Positions 1 to 9,284 are shown, counted from the stretch's first letter. The stretch is 64,000 bases of DNA from Streptomyces sp. MUM 2J (GCF_022414535.1 NZ_JADWYM010000007.1:124001-188000), one strand, 5' to 3'. Numbers and translations: made by a program. The notes: a model not told the origin generated them from the letters alone.

Positions 1-216
1 CCCGCCTTCAGCGCCCCCGCGACCGCCGTGCTGAAGAACACCCTGGCCACGAGCGCCGCCGCCCTGCCGCAGGTCGCCGACGAATCCCAGTTCGAGACGA
101 CGGTCGGCACCGCCGTCAAGGAACTGTTCGCCGACGCCGCCGCCGGACGCCCGGTCACCGTCGCATCGGTGAAGGCGAAGCTGGAGAAGGCCCAGCAGCA
201 GATGCCGGCGAAGTGA
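1..216 (+). CDS. ABC sugar-binding protein, C-terminal fragment
   Basis: The reading frame is open from the window edge and stops at 216, so only the last 71 residues are seen. The sequence is alanine-rich and amphipathic, with a short lysine-containing tail typical of the C-terminus of lipoprotein sugar-binding proteins. The main reason for the call is context: two MalF/MalG-type permeases follow immediately. The stop overlaps the GTG of the next gene (GTGA), so the genes are translationally coupled. The substrate cannot be read from the fragment; the downstream beta-glucosidase suggests a beta-glucoside or cello-oligosaccharide. Confidence 0.75.
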   Translation, partial: PAFSAPATAVLKNTLATSAAALPQVADESQFETTVGTAVKELFADAAAGRPVTVASVKAKLEKAQQQMPAK

Positions 217-1211
217 GCACGATGACCACCACCACCGAACGGCCGGTGGGCAGGAGCACCCCCGGTGCGGCACCCCGGGGAACCCCCCGCCGCCGCCCGG
301 GGCGGCTCCGCCGCGCCGGACTGCCCTACCTGCTCCTGCTGCCCGCCCTCGTCCTCGAACTCCTCGTCCACCTGGTACCGATGGTCATCGGCACGGTGAT
401 GAGCTTCAAGGAACTCACCCAGTTCCACATCCGCGACTGGGGCACCGCGCCCTGGTCCGGCCTCGACAACTACCGCATGTCGGTGGAGTTCAACGCCCCC
501 GTGGGCGAGGCGCTGCTGCACTCCTTCCTCGTCACGGTCGCCTTCACCCTCCTCTCGGTCGGCCTGTGCTGGCTCATCGGCACCGCGGCGGCGATCTGCA
601 TGCAGGACACCTTCCGCGGCCGGGGACTGCTCAGGGCCCTCTTCCTCGTCCCCTACGCCCTGCCGGTCTACGCGGCCGTCATCACCTGGGTGTTCATGTT
701 CCAGCACGACAACGGCCTGGTGAACCACGTCCTGCACGACCAGCTGCACCTCGCCGACCAGCCGTCCTTCTGGCTGATCGGCGACAACAGCTTCTGGGCG
801 CTGCTGACCGTCTCGGTCTGGAAGGGCTGGCCGTTCGCCTTCCTCATCGTCATGGCCGGCCTGCAGAACATCCCCCGCGAGCTGTACGAGGCGGCGGCCC
901 TGGACGGCGCCGGGATGTGGCAGCAGATCCGCCGGATCACCCTGCCGTCCCTGCGCCCGGTCAACCAGGTCCTCGTCCTCGTCCTCTTCCTGTGGACGTT
1001 CAACGACTTCAACACGCCGTACGTCCTGTTCGGCAAGGCGGCCCCACAGGCCGCGGACCTCATCTCCGTCCACATCTACCAGGCGTCCTTCGTCACCTGG
1101 AACTTCGGCACCGGCTCGGCCATGTCCGTCCTGCTGCTGCTCTTCCTGCTGCTCGTGACCGGTGTGTACCTGGCCGTCACCTCGCGCGGACGGAGGACCG
1201 CCGATGCCTAG
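213..1211 (+). CDS. Sugar ABC transporter permease (MalF type)
   Basis: A 332-residue inner-membrane permease. After a basic, proline-rich N-terminus of about 35 residues comes a first membrane segment (LPYLLLLPALVLELLVHLVP), followed by about five more. The EAA loop that contacts the ATPase is visible as EAAALDGAGMWQQIRRITLP. This is the usual layout of carbohydrate-uptake (CUT1) permeases. The GTG at 213 overlaps the preceding stop; an ATG at 222 is an alternative. Next comes the second permease, overlapping by 8 nt. No ATPase gene is present; Streptomyces sugar transporters often share one encoded elsewhere (MsiK). Confidence 0.93.
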   Translation: MSTMTTTTERPVGRSTPGAAPRGTPRRRPGRLRRAGLPYLLLLPALVLELLVHLVPMVIGTVMSFKELTQFHIRDWGTAPWSGLDNYRMSVEFNAPVGEALLHSFLVTVAFTLLSVGLCWLIGTAAAICMQDTFRGRGLLRALFLVPYALPVYAAVITWVFMFQHDNGLVNHVLHDQLHLADQPSFWLIGDNSFWALLTVSVWKGWPFAFLIVMAGLQNIPRELYEAAALDGAGMWQQIRRITLPSLRPVNQVLVLVLFLWTFNDFNTPYVLFGKAAPQAADLISVHIYQASFVTWNFGTGSAMSVLLLLFLLLVTGVYLAVTSRGRRTADA

Positions 1212-2082
1212 CCGGGCCCCGACCCCGCCCCGCACCTCACCCATGGCGCCCCCGGTCTCCTTCCTGTGGACCCGCCGGATCCTGCTCACCGTCCTCGCCT
1301 GCTTCGTCCTCGTCCCCGTGTACGTCATGGTCTCCAGCTCCCTGAAGCCGCTGGCGGACGTGTCGGGGAAGTTCCGCTGGCTGCCCAGCGGCCTCACGGT
1401 CCGCCCCTACATCGACATCTGGTCGACCGTCCCGCTCGCCAGGTACTTCGCCAACTCCCTGATCGTCGCGGGCGCCGCGACGGCCTGCTCGGTGGTCGTC
1501 GCGGTCTTCGCGGCCTACGCCGTCAGCCGCTACCGGTTCCGCGGCAAGCGCGTCTTCACGGTGACGGTGCTCTCGACGCAGATGTTCCCCGGCATCCTCT
1601 TCCTGCTGCCGCTGTTCCTGCTGTACGTCAACATCGGCAACGCCACGGGGGTCGCCCTGTTCGGCTCGCGCGGCGGCCTGATCCTGACCTACCTGACCTT
1701 CTCCCTGCCCTTCTCCATCTGGATGCTGATCGGCTACTTCGACTCCGTGCCGCGCGACCTGGACGAGGCCGCACTGGTCGACGGCTGCGGCCCGCTCGGC
1801 GCGCTGTTCCGCGTCGTCGTCCCCGCCGCGGTTCCCGGCATCGTGGCGGTCGCCGTCTACGCCTTCATGACCGCCTGGGGCGAGGTCCTCTTCGCCTCCG
1901 TCATGACCAACGACACCACCCGCACGCTGGCCGTGGGGCTCCAGGGCTACTCCACCCTCAACGACGTCTACTGGAACCAGATCATGGCCGCCTCCCTCGT
2001 GGTGAGCGTCCCGGTGGTCGGCGGCTTCCTCCTCCTTCAGCGCTACCTCGTCGCGGGGCTGACGGCCGGAGCGGTGAAGTGA
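1204..2082 (+). CDS. Sugar ABC transporter permease (MalG type)
   Basis: A 292-residue second permease of the same importer. Six membrane segments can be traced from residue about 20 to the C-terminus, with the EAA loop [20 protein letters not shown] near residue 190. The ATG at 1204 lies inside the end of the upstream permease gene, so the two are translationally coupled. MalF and MalG types form the heterodimeric channel of CUT1 importers. The stop overlaps an in-frame GTG at 2079 that could begin the next gene. Confidence 0.93.
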   Translation: MPSRAPTPPRTSPMAPPVSFLWTRRILLTVLACFVLVPVYVMVSSSLKPLADVSGKFRWLPSGLTVRPYIDIWSTVPLARYFANSLIVAGAATACSVVVAVFAAYAVSRYRFRGKRVFTVTVLSTQMFPGILFLLPLFLLYVNIGNATGVALFGSRGGLILTYLTFSLPFSIWMLIGYFDSVPRDLDEAALVDGCGPLGALFRVVVPAAVPGIVAVAVYAFMTAWGEVLFASVMTNDTTRTLAVGLQGYSTLNDVYWNQIMAASLVVSVPVVGGFLLLQRYLVAGLTAGAVK

Positions 2083-2180
2083 ACCCCTCCGCGCCCCCGA
2101 ACCGCGCCCCGCGGGCCCCGCACCCCGCTGTCCCGCCCCGCACGTCCCACCTGCCCCCCTCGCCCTCCGAAAGGCCCTCC

Positions 2181-3539
2181 GTGACCATCGACCTCGCCGC
2201 ACTCCCGCACGACTTCCTGTGGGGCACGGCCACATCGGCGTACCAGATCGAGGGGGCCGTGGCGGAGGACGGCCGCTCGCCGTCGATCTGGGACACCTTC
2301 TCGCACACCCCCGGCAGCACCGACAACGGCGACCACGGCGACATCGCCTGCGACCACTACCACCGCTGGCGCGAGGACATCGACCTGATGCGCCGTCTGG
2401 GAACCAACGCCTACCGCCTGTCGGTCGCCTGGCCGCGCGTGCTGCCGGGCGGCGACGGTCCGGTGAACGGCAAGGGCCTGGACTTCTACGACCGGCTCGT
2501 CGACGGCCTGCTGGCGTCCGGCATCACCCCGTCCGTCACCCTCTACCACTGGGACCTGCCGCAGACGCTGCAGGACCGCGGCGGCTGGCCCGAGCGCGCC
2601 ACGGCCGAGCACTTCGCCGCGTACGCCGCGGTGGTCGCCGAACGCCTCGGCGACCGCGTCACCCACTGGACCACCCTGAACGAACCCCTCTGCTCGGCCT
2701 GGATCGGCCACCTGGAGGGCCTGATGGCGCCGGGCCTGACCGACCTGACCGCCGCCGTCCGGGCGTCGTACCACCTGCTGCTCGGCCACGGACTCGCCAC
2801 CGCCGCGATCCGCGCCGTGTCCCCGCGGGCACGGGTCGGCATCGTCAACAACCTCTCCACCGTCCACCCGGCGACCGACCGCGCCGAGGACGTCGCCGCG
2901 GCCCGCCGTATGGACGGCCACACCAACCGCTGGTGGCTGGACCCGGTGCACGGCCGCGGCTTCCCGGACGACATGCGCGAGGTGTACGGCGTCGAGCTGC
3001 CCGAGCACCCCGGCGACCTGTCCGTGATCGCCGCCCCCCTGGACTGGCTCGGCCTGAACTACTACTTCCCGGCCACCGTCGCCGACGACCCCGCCGGCCC
3101 GGTCCCGCACGCCCGCGCCGTCCGCCGCGCCGGCGTCCCGCGCACCGGCATGGACTGGGAGGTCGACGCGAGCGGCATCGAGACGCTGCTGCTGCGCCTG
3201 ACGGAGGAGTACGGCGCGCGGCGCCTGTACGTCACGGAGAACGGCTCCGCCTATCCGGACGTCGTACGGCCCGACGGCACGGTCGACGACCCGGCACGCC
3301 AGGAGTACCTGGTCCGGCACCTCGCGGCGTGCGCCCGCGCCGCCCGCCGCGGCGCCCCGCTGGGCGGCTACTTCGCCTGGTCCCTGCTGGACAACTTCGA
3401 GTGGGCGTACGGCTACGACAAGCGCTTCGGCCTGGTCCACGTCGACTACGCCACACAGGCCCGCACGATCAAGGACTCCGGACACCGCTACGCGGACATC
3501 ATCCGCAGCCACCGGAAGCGGGCCGCCGAGGCGGCCTGA
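2181..3539 (+). CDS. Beta-glucosidase, GH1
   Basis: A 452-residue cytoplasmic family 1 glycosidase without signal peptide. The start region has the usual [15 protein letters not shown]. The acid/base Glu lies in TTLNEP (E168) and the nucleophile in VTENGS (E353); the HWDLP strand is also present. It should hydrolyse beta-glucosides such as cellobiose imported by the upstream transporter, the arrangement known from Streptomyces ceb-bgl operons. The GTG at 2181 follows GAAAGG and fits family length. An in-frame GTG at 2079, overlapping the permease stop, would add a proline-rich 34-residue extension and is less likely. No LacI/CebR gene lies downstream. Confidence 0.94.
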   Translation: MTIDLAALPHDFLWGTATSAYQIEGAVAEDGRSPSIWDTFSHTPGSTDNGDHGDIACDHYHRWREDIDLMRRLGTNAYRLSVAWPRVLPGGDGPVNGKGLDFYDRLVDGLLASGITPSVTLYHWDLPQTLQDRGGWPERATAEHFAAYAAVVAERLGDRVTHWTTLNEPLCSAWIGHLEGLMAPGLTDLTAAVRASYHLLLGHGLATAAIRAVSPRARVGIVNNLSTVHPATDRAEDVAAARRMDGHTNRWWLDPVHGRGFPDDMREVYGVELPEHPGDLSVIAAPLDWLGLNYYFPATVADDPAGPVPHARAVRRAGVPRTGMDWEVDASGIETLLLRLTEEYGARRLYVTENGSAYPDVVRPDGTVDDPARQEYLVRHLAACARAARRGAPLGGYFAWSLLDNFEWAYGYDKRFGLVHVDYATQARTIKDSGHRYADIIRSHRKRAAEAA

Positions 3540-3550
3540 CCCGGTGCCGG

Positions 3551-3586
3551 GCGGTGGGCACGGGTGCGGGAGCCCACGCCCACCGC
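3551..3586 (+). terminator. Possible terminator after the sugar operon
   Basis: Perfect 9-bp inverted repeat (GCGGTGGGC at 3551-3559, complement at 3578-3586) with an 18-nt loop, 11 nt after the GH1 stop. There is no T-run, which is usual in Streptomyces. Confidence 0.5.
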
Positions 3587-3630
3587 CTCGGGCCCGCCCC
3601 GCGTGACGGGGGGCCACACGCTTGAGGCGC

Positions 3631-3783
3631 TCAGCCATCGGTGGCGCGCCACCGTACGGCGGCCCTGACCGAGGACCGCCCGGCGATCGTGCCGATGACG
3701 AGGCTGACGGCGGCGCACACCGCGATGCCTCCGGCGCCTGCCGCCCTGGTTGCCGCGTCGGGGGCCGATAGCCTGTCGGTATG
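3631..3783 (-). pseudogene. Possible remnant of a small membrane protein gene
   Basis: Read on the minus strand, this stretch gives a hydrophobic segment (GIAVCAAVSLVIGTIAG) followed by a basic tail and a stop at 3631. It reads like the end of a membrane protein. An in-frame stop lies just upstream and there is no good start, so it is probably a leftover of a deleted gene. Function unknown. Confidence 0.25.
3769..3774 (+). promoter_or_regulatory. -10 box of a leaderless promoter
   Basis: TAGCCT ends 6 nt before the ATG at 3781. TANNNT at this distance puts transcription start on the A of the start codon, and there is no Shine-Dalgarno sequence upstream. No clear -35 was seen. Confidence 0.5.
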
Positions 3784-5124
3784 TCAGAGCGTGTCATGCC
3801 CGGTCGTACGGACGGCCTGATCACCCTGGGTGCCGCGGACGCTCTGTGGGTCGATCTGACGGCCGACAGTGCCGTGCCGACGGCGCCTGGAGCACTCACC
3901 CGCTCTCCGGCCCATGCCGGGGCGGGGTACGTCCTGCTCGGCGGCCATCCGGTGGCGACGGCAAGGACGAGCGGCGGTCGGTGGGGTGTTCCCGAGGCTG
4001 AGGTGCGCCGGGCGGCCGCGCAACTGAACGCGGTGGGGATGGACCGGCGGGACCTGGTCCGCATCGGTCCGTTCCGAGGGGCGCCGAAGCAGGAGGTCAA
4101 CAAGGAACCGCCGCTGCGCTGGCGCCAGCGCATCACCCGGGAACTGGGCGAGCCGGACGGTCCCGAGGGGGCAGCACGATGTGCGGACGGCCGGGCGTAC
4201 CACCTGGCGGGGATCGACTGGCGTCGGATACTCGTGGAGCAGGCCCGGGACGGGACGCAGCGGACGTGGTGGCTGCCGCGCGCCGTGGTCAGGCTGCTCG
4301 ACTTCGCCGAGCACACCGAGAAGCAGTGGGTGCACGCCGCACCGACCCGCCAGGCAGGCGCAGCCGCCACCGAGCCGCCCTCCCGCCCCCGGCAGGCCCG
4401 GGACACCGACGGTCGGCAGACGACGAGCCGTGAGGACCCCACCGCCTCACTGCGCCCGTACGGCAAAGAGCTGGAAGGCCAGCTGTACTCGGTGCTCAGC
4501 CGGAAGCCCGGCACCTCCCGCAGAGTGGCCGGCTGGGCGTGCGCCGTCTGCCGCACCGCGCCCGCCACCGTACTCGACCACTGCCACGAACACGGCTACG
4601 TCCGCGCCCCCCTCTGCCAGTCCTGCAACACGCAGGAGCGCCCCGACCACCTGTACGGCAACGACATCCGCGTGGCGAACCGCTACACACACCTCTTCGA
4701 CACCGACGCCGACGACTGGCTTCGCCACTGGCACCGCTGCCCCGGCTGCCGCGCACGTACCACCCTGCCCCTACCGCACCTCGCCGCATGGACCGCCCAC
4801 ACAGCCTGCCGATCGCTGCGCCCCACCCACCGCGCCCCCCGCGGGCGCAAACCCTGCGGAATCCTGCGCGTGTCCTGGACGGGCAGTCAGAACGCGCCCC
4901 GTTCCTGCCTGCTCACTGTCGCTGTCGACTTCTGCCCCTCCGGCGAACACCGAGTCCTGGCGCAAGTCCCTTATCGCGAAGCCACCGAGCGGTTTCACAT
5001 CTGGCTGGCCGAGACGGCCCCCGCCGTGGCCGCCGCCGCGGGTCCTGACCGCTTGGACGGCCTCCCCGCCCAGTCCCGGCCGGTCATCGCCGACACCAGC
5101 GGCGAGGACCTGGCACTGTTCTGA
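3781..5124 (+). CDS. Endonuclease VII-like protein
   Basis: A 447-residue protein whose only recognisable domain is a treble-clef His-Me nuclease of the phage T4 endonuclease VII type at about residues 250-300. It has C254-x2-C257, the D-H-C-H core (residues 266-269) and C279-x2-C282-N. A second CxxC (PGCRAR) follows near residue 320. The first 200 residues match nothing I recognise. Such proteins resolve branched DNA in phages; chromosomal actinomycete versions have no known role. Probably leaderless. It stands alone next to gene remnants, suggesting an acquired gene. The nuclease call rests on motifs; the cellular role is unknown. Confidence 0.75.
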   Translation: MSERVMPGRTDGLITLGAADALWVDLTADSAVPTAPGALTRSPAHAGAGYVLLGGHPVATARTSGGRWGVPEAEVRRAAAQLNAVGMDRRDLVRIGPFRGAPKQEVNKEPPLRWRQRITRELGEPDGPEGAARCADGRAYHLAGIDWRRILVEQARDGTQRTWWLPRAVVRLLDFAEHTEKQWVHAAPTRQAGAAATEPPSRPRQARDTDGRQTTSREDPTASLRPYGKELEGQLYSVLSRKPGTSRRVAGWACAVCRTAPATVLDHCHEHGYVRAPLCQSCNTQERPDHLYGNDIRVANRYTHLFDTDADDWLRHWHRCPGCRARTTLPLPHLAAWTAHTACRSLRPTHRAPRGRKPCGILRVSWTGSQNAPRSCLLTVAVDFCPSGEHRVLAQVPYREATERFHIWLAETAPAVAAAAGPDRLDGLPAQSRPVIADTSGEDLALF

Positions 5125-5381
5125 GCGGACACCGGGAGAACTGACACCTCGGGGGCATCCCCGCAGCCGCGTTCTGCGCCATGAGCGTCACCGCACGCCA
5201 TCCCCCCACCCGGGAGCCGCTCGGTCTCATCGACCGGCTCAAGCACCCCTCGTGGCGGTCGGACACCCTCGCGCCGAGGCCGGCGATCGCCTGCGCGCGG
5301 TGGTGGTCGACGCCACCAGGACCCCGCCACGATTCAGCGCCCTGCCCCGCGGGATACGGGCCCCGGGCGGTTCAAGAGCTG
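5125..5381. other. Gene-poor region with coding-like debris
   Basis: No intact gene is convincing. Two plus-strand frames show stretches of high G/C third positions (about 5181-5305 and 5275-5345), but in different frames and without a sensible complete product, as expected for a frameshifted remnant. Confidence 0.4.
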
Positions 5382-5498
5382 CTATCGAGCTCCCATCTCC
5401 TGCAACTGCCGCCCGAAGTGCTCAATCTCCTCGACCGGGATGATGGTCTCCTCAAGCCACGCAGGCAGGCCGTGCATGACACTCGGGTCGGGCTTCAC
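5382..5498 (-). pseudogene. Short coding-like fragment, 38 residues
   Basis: From a GTG at 5498 this reads a 38-residue peptide containing LPAWLEETIIPVEEIEHF. Third codon positions are almost all G/C, so the frame was or is coding. GGGGAA lies upstream. The length and surrounding debris suggest the C-terminal end of a lost gene; a genuine small protein is possible. No family recognised. Confidence 0.3.
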
Positions 5499-5642
5499 GC
5501 ATTCTCTTCCCCATCGCATCGGGGAGCGGACGCATCGCCCGACGTGATCACGAGGGAGTGAAGGAACCCTCTCGTGCTTCCAGAACAAGGGCTTCCAGCC
5601 TCCAAACGACCCTTCGTGGGGGATTCGGTTCGCGGCCCGTTG

Positions 5643-6443
5643 TCAGAACGCGGGTTTGGTCGCTGTGACGGTGACCGTCGCCATGCCCATCTCGACGGGC
5701 CCGGGCCGCGAGAGTCGGTCGAGGACGGCAGGGACGTCACCGGGCAGGACGCCGGGGAGCTCGGCGATGCCCGGGCCGAGATGGTCCAGGGTGAGGCGCC
5801 AGAAGCGGCCCATGGGGGTGTTGTGGGCGACGGTCGGCACGGTGGTGCGCAGGCTGACGTCCGTGAGGCCGTGGGCGGCGGCGGTGTGGGGCAGGTCGAG
5901 GCCCCAGCGGGTGCAGTCGGTGCCGAGGCGGTCGGTCAGGACCTGCAGGGCGCCCAGGGAGACCCTCCGGTAGGTCTCGTCTCGTGCGGCTTCCAGGGAG
6001 AACAGTGCGGGCTCCTCGATGACCAGCCGGCCGCCGGGAGCGAGCCAGCGGACGATCCGGGCGAAGACCTCCGCACGGGTGGGCAGGTGGTGCAGGAGGT
6101 AGCGGACGTGGATCACGTCGAAGGAGCCGTCGGGGAACTCGTCGGTGGTGATGTCGTGGCGCAGGACGTCCAGGCGGTCCCCACGTATCTCTTCGAGGAA
6201 GCGGAGGTCGAGTTCGGTCGCCGTCACGTGGGCGGAGGGGAAGAGGTCGAGCATCCGAAGGGCCACGCTGCCGGTGCCCGCGGCGAGTTCCAGACAGCGC
6301 CGCACAGGGCCGGAGGCGGGCGCGGCCAGGGCGTCGACGGATACCGGGTCCAGGACGTCGGCCAGGGCGGAGAGCCGGGCCCTCTCGTCCGCGCCGGTGT
6401 GGCTGAAGATCTGGTCGCCGTAGCGTTCAGTGCGGGTGGTCAT
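5643..6443 (-). CDS. Class I SAM-dependent methyltransferase
   Basis: A 266-residue cytoplasmic methyltransferase. Motif I is CLELAAGTGSVALRM near residue 55, followed by the acidic end of strand 2 (TATELD), a strand-4 segment DVIHVRYLLHHL, and a post-motif WLAPGGRLVIEEP. This is the UbiE/small-molecule group. The ATG overlaps the stop of the upstream dehydrogenase gene by 4 nt (ATGA), so both are made together. The substrate is unknown; it may be the alpha-keto acid, or a derivative, produced by the partner enzyme. Confidence 0.9.
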   Translation of the reverse strand: MTTRTERYGDQIFSHTGADERARLSALADVLDPVSVDALAAPASGPVRRCLELAAGTGSVALRMLDLFPSAHVTATELDLRFLEEIRGDRLDVLRHDITTDEFPDGSFDVIHVRYLLHHLPTRAEVFARIVRWLAPGGRLVIEEPALFSLEAARDETYRRVSLGALQVLTDRLGTDCTRWGLDLPHTAAAHGLTDVSLRTTVPTVAHNTPMGRFWRLTLDHLGPGIAELPGVLPGDVPAVLDRLSRPGPVEMGMATVTVTATKPAF

Positions 6444-7642
6444 CGGGCACTCCGGGGTCGGTGGGAACTGGCGGGGGTGAGGTCGGCGGGCGAGAGGGTG
6501 CCGGGACGACGGTGTCCGGTGAGGGTGAGGGCGCCGGTGAACTCGGCCTCCAAGCAGCGCAGGACGTGCGCGACGCCGTCCCGGCCTCCGACAGCGAGGC
6601 CGTAGAGCCAGGGTCGGCCGATCATGACGGCACTCGCCCCGAGCGCGAGGGCGATCAGGACATCGGTCCCGGTGCGGACGCCGGAGTCGAACAGGACGGG
6701 CACCCGGCCGGCGACGGCCCCGGCCACGCCGGGCAGGCAGTCGAGCGCCGCCACTCCGCTGTCGAGCTGGCGGCCACCGTGGTTGGAGACGATGAGCCCG
6801 TCGACACCCTCGTCGACCAGGAGTACGGCCTCGTCCGGTCGGCAGACCCCCTTCACGACCACGGGCAGGTCGGTCCAGGACCGCAGGAGAGCGAGGTCCG
6901 CGGGACGGAGCGCGGGTCGGGTGTAGAGGCGGTTCCAGGCGGCTGCGGCGGCTTGCACGTCCGCCGGGTCCGGGGCGGCGCCCCGGGCAGGCGGGGTGCC
7001 CGTTCCCGCCAGTTCGCAAAAGCGGGGATCGGAGAGGTAGTTCCCGATTCCGTGACCGTGCCGGAACGGGAAGAACCCGGAGTCGAGTTCGCGAGTGCGC
7101 CAGCCCGCGACGTGGCAGTCCCCCTGGAGGACGACGGCGGAGTACCCGGCGTTCTCCGCCCGCCCGATGAGCGAGCGGGCCAGCTTCTCGTCGTCGGGCC
7201 AGGCGAACTGGAACCACCTTCGTCCCCCGGGGGCGGCTTCGGCGACCTCCTCCAGCGAGGTCGAGGTCGCCGACGACAGCACCTGCACGACCCCCACGTC
7301 GGCAGCGGCCCGGGCCGCCGCCGATTCGGCCTCGGGATGGGCCAGATCAGCCACTCCGGCCGGGGCCAGCATCACCGGCACAGCCATGGGGGTCCCCAGG
7401 ACCGTGCAGGAGGGATCGCCGGCCGTCCCGTCGCGCAGGACGCGGTAGTTCAGGCCCCAGCGCGCGAAGGCGTCCTCATTGGCCGCCACCGTCCGCTCCT
7501 GTCCGGCACCCCCCGCGATGTAGTCGAACCGGGGACGCGGCAGCGCCTCGCGGGCCGCGTCCTCCAGCCCCTGAGCGGTGAAGGGGAAAGGGCTTCCGCC
7601 TGCGGCGAAGACCTGGCTCTGGTAGCCACCTGCGTACGGCAA
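6440..7642 (-). CDS. FMN-dependent alpha-hydroxyacid dehydrogenase/oxidase
   Basis: A 400-residue TIM-barrel flavoenzyme of the lactate oxidase/glycolate oxidase/mandelate dehydrogenase family. Visible marks are YIAGGAGQERT near the N-terminus, PVVVKGV (FMN-binding Lys strand), SNHGGRQLDS with the catalytic His, and the phosphate-binding DSGVRTG...GRPWLYG. It oxidises a 2-hydroxyacid to the 2-oxoacid. The best start is a TTG at 7642, 7 nt after AGGAG; an in-frame GTG at 7669 lies upstream of that site and is less likely. Coupled to the methyltransferase by an ATGA overlap. Confidence 0.92.
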   Translation of the reverse strand: MPYAGGYQSQVFAAGGSPFPFTAQGLEDAAREALPRPRFDYIAGGAGQERTVAANEDAFARWGLNYRVLRDGTAGDPSCTVLGTPMAVPVMLAPAGVADLAHPEAESAAARAAADVGVVQVLSSATSTSLEEVAEAAPGGRRWFQFAWPDDEKLARSLIGRAENAGYSAVVLQGDCHVAGWRTRELDSGFFPFRHGHGIGNYLSDPRFCELAGTGTPPARGAAPDPADVQAAAAAWNRLYTRPALRPADLALLRSWTDLPVVVKGVCRPDEAVLLVDEGVDGLIVSNHGGRQLDSGVAALDCLPGVAGAVAGRVPVLFDSGVRTGTDVLIALALGASAVMIGRPWLYGLAVGGRDGVAHVLRCLEAEFTGALTLTGHRRPGTLSPADLTPASSHRPRSAR

Positions 7643-7795
7643 TCGGGTACTCCTGTGGATGAAATGCACCCCGTCGGCCGACGAGTGCGGCGGACGGGCC
7701 TGGCCTGTCGTGTTCTGCGGACACCGCCCCGTGCCGGAGCAGCCTGTTCACCGCGTCGAACCCTGCCGGGACCGGCGACCGGGCGGTGGCAGGCG

Positions 7796-7822
7796 GGCGG
7801 CCCCTGCTGCGGGGGTGCCGCC
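7796..7822 (-). terminator. Weak hairpin after the small gene
   Basis: GGCGG/CCGCC arms enclosing a CCCC/GGGG pair, about 22 nt after the stop at 7845 on the minus strand. A candidate terminator separating the small gene from the dehydrogenase pair. Confidence 0.3.
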
Positions 7823-7844
7823 GGTCAGTTCGACGCTGCGGCCG

Positions 7845-8186
7845 TCAGCCGGTGGCGGGAGCGTAGACGCTGTCGACCGTGTCCTGGTTCGACGGACGGC
7901 GACGTTCGCGGTGTTCCACGGGTTGTCGAGGTTGACCCGCACCGTGCCGCTGGAGTAGTTGTCCGCGGTCAGGACGGCTCCCGCCGACCTTCTGCTCGAT
8001 CGGGTACTCGCCGTTGTCCAGGCTCGGCACGTTCCAGGTCCGGGCCAGCCGCCCCTGCCCGCCGGCGACGGACGGGGAGATCGTTGCGCAGGTGCTCGCG
8101 CTGAAGTCGGCGCTGGTCAGGCAAAGGCCCGTGCGCTTGTTCTTCAGCCCGTACGAGTAACCCACTTCCGGATTCACCGCAGGCAT
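7845..8186 (-). pseudogene. Small protein gene with two compensating frameshifts
   Basis: The frame is open for 113 residues from an ATG at 8186, with GGAGGGG 8 nt upstream. Codons 1-69 and about 98-113 have the expected G/C third positions, but codons 70-97 do not. In that middle part the +1 frame has G/C at every third position and reads AVLTADNYSSGTVRVNLDNP and on. The ancestral protein therefore used all three pieces, and a +1 shift near 7979 is undone by a shift near 7891-7897. The N-terminal part (YGLKNKRTGLCLT) is faintly like a ricin-type beta-trefoil repeat, but no family is certain. It may be a sequencing artefact or a real double mutation. Confidence 0.55.
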
Positions 8187-8849
8187 CGTCGATTCCCCTC
8201 CAAGTGCGGCATGACGCCAAAAAGCTACACACAGCGCACGGCCGACGACAGGCGGCATTTTTCGGCCGCAGGCGAAATCGAGACCTTGACACCGCCCTTG
8301 TGGGCCGATCCGTCCTGCGGCAACCGAGCGGGTGAGCAACTCCTGGTAGCCGGCCAGAAGAGGGTCCCCTGCCGGCGGTTGACTTCCAGGGTCGTCAGGG
8401 CGAGCAGAGCGCGCAGGGGACGGGTGGTGGGCTGCCTTCTTCAACGCGCGGTCCAGGCGGGGCGCCCGGATCTCCGTTCGGCGTCGGGTCGTCCGAGTCA
8501 GGAACACCGTGACGTGAGGGTGTGGCTGTTCCTCACCAACGACACTCTGCCGGGCGAGGCCGATCAGTTCATCGACAACGAGCTTCGCCCCGGGTGCCGA
8601 GGCGTCACCATCGGGGTGTGAGGGCTCAAGACGCTCAACGATCGGTGAACACCCACTGCCGTCTCCGGCCTCACACCCACCCCTCCGTGCATGCGATCAT
8701 CGTGCAGGAGGCGGACGCGCGTGGCGACGCGAACGGCCGGCGACGGGGTGTCGGGGGAGTGAACTCCCGAGGGCAGGAGACTGCCGCCCGTGCCGTGCGT
8801 GTCCGGCTCACTCATGGGCCGAGTGCCGTGACCGAGGGGCGAAAACGCA
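8187..8849. other. Region without a convincing full gene
   Basis: Mixed, fragmentary coding signal. On the minus strand about 8340-8420 one frame reads LRALLALTTLEVNRRQGTLF with good third positions but no start or continuation. On the plus strand see the 35-residue fragment at 8514. The stretch near 8215-8260 is relatively A/T-rich and probably carries the promoter of the minus-strand small gene. No repeat or tRNA seen. Confidence 0.4.
8514..8621 (+). pseudogene. Coding-like 35-residue fragment
   Basis: From a GTG at 8514 (AGGA about 10 nt upstream) the frame reads VRVWLFLTNDTLPGEADQFI and stops at 8621, with mostly G/C third positions. It could be a tiny protein or the tail of a deleted gene. 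No family recognised. Confidence 0.25.
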
Positions 8850-9248
8850 GTGGCGGACTGGATCTACATCCTCAACCCGAACAAGGACACGCTGGACGGG
8901 GAGCCGTCCGGCAAGGAGACGATACGCCGGCTGGCCGAGGAGGAACCGGAGCTGGAGTTCTGGCTCAGCCGCCGCTACCGCATGAGCCCGGGCGACCGCC
9001 TGTGGTTCTTCTTCAGCCACCCGGAGGCGGCGGTCGCCGCGGTGGCCCGGATCGACGAGGAGCCCTGGGAGGAGACCGAGGACCCCGACGTCTCCCACGT
9101 CGTCGCCGCGACCCTGCTGACCGAGGCCACGAAGAGGCTGTACCGGACGCCCGTGGGCCGGGAGGAACTGATGCTGGGTCAAGTGCGTTCCGTGCAGAAG
9201 GTGAAGCCGGAGGCACTGCCCGTGCTGCTGGCGCGCGCGGGCCTGTGA
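8850..9248 (+). CDS. Small EVE/PUA-like protein
   Basis: A 132-residue soluble protein beginning WIYILNPNK, with a MSPGDRLWFFFSHPEAAVAAVARI segment read as two pieces: a turn with a conserved Gly-Asp followed by a strand-rich hydrophobic core. This resembles the EVE domain of the PUA/YTH superfamily, which binds modified bases in nucleic acids. The match is by eye only and no ligand can be named. The GTG at 8850 follows GAGGGG. It is monocistronic, ended by a strong hairpin at 9258. Confidence 0.6.
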   Translation: MADWIYILNPNKDTLDGEPSGKETIRRLAEEEPELEFWLSRRYRMSPGDRLWFFFSHPEAAVAAVARIDEEPWEETEDPDVSHVVAATLLTEATKRLYRTPVGREELMLGQVRSVQKVKPEALPVLLARAGL

Positions 9249-9257
9249 GTCCGGCGC

Positions 9258-9284
9258 GCGACGGGGAGTTCGCCTCCCCGTCGC
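9258..9284 (+). terminator. Strong intrinsic terminator
   Basis: Perfect 11-bp stem (GCGACGGGGAG and its complement) with loop TTCGC, 10 nt after the EVE-like gene. Followed by CAAGGGAAGG rather than a T-run. Confidence 0.75.

Noticed and set aside
2043..4568. Minus-strand open frame of 841 codons
   Set aside because: Antisense to the GH1 and endonuclease genes, with no recognisable domain.
5181..5561. Plus-strand frame of 126 codons
   Set aside because: Only its first third has coding-like third positions; the end lies antisense to a better minus-strand fragment. Treated as debris.
7845..8186. Small gene beside oxidase and methyltransferase as a RiPP precursor
   Set aside because: It lacks a leader/core layout and the composite frame reads like a folded beta-rich protein; no RiPP maturase is nearby.
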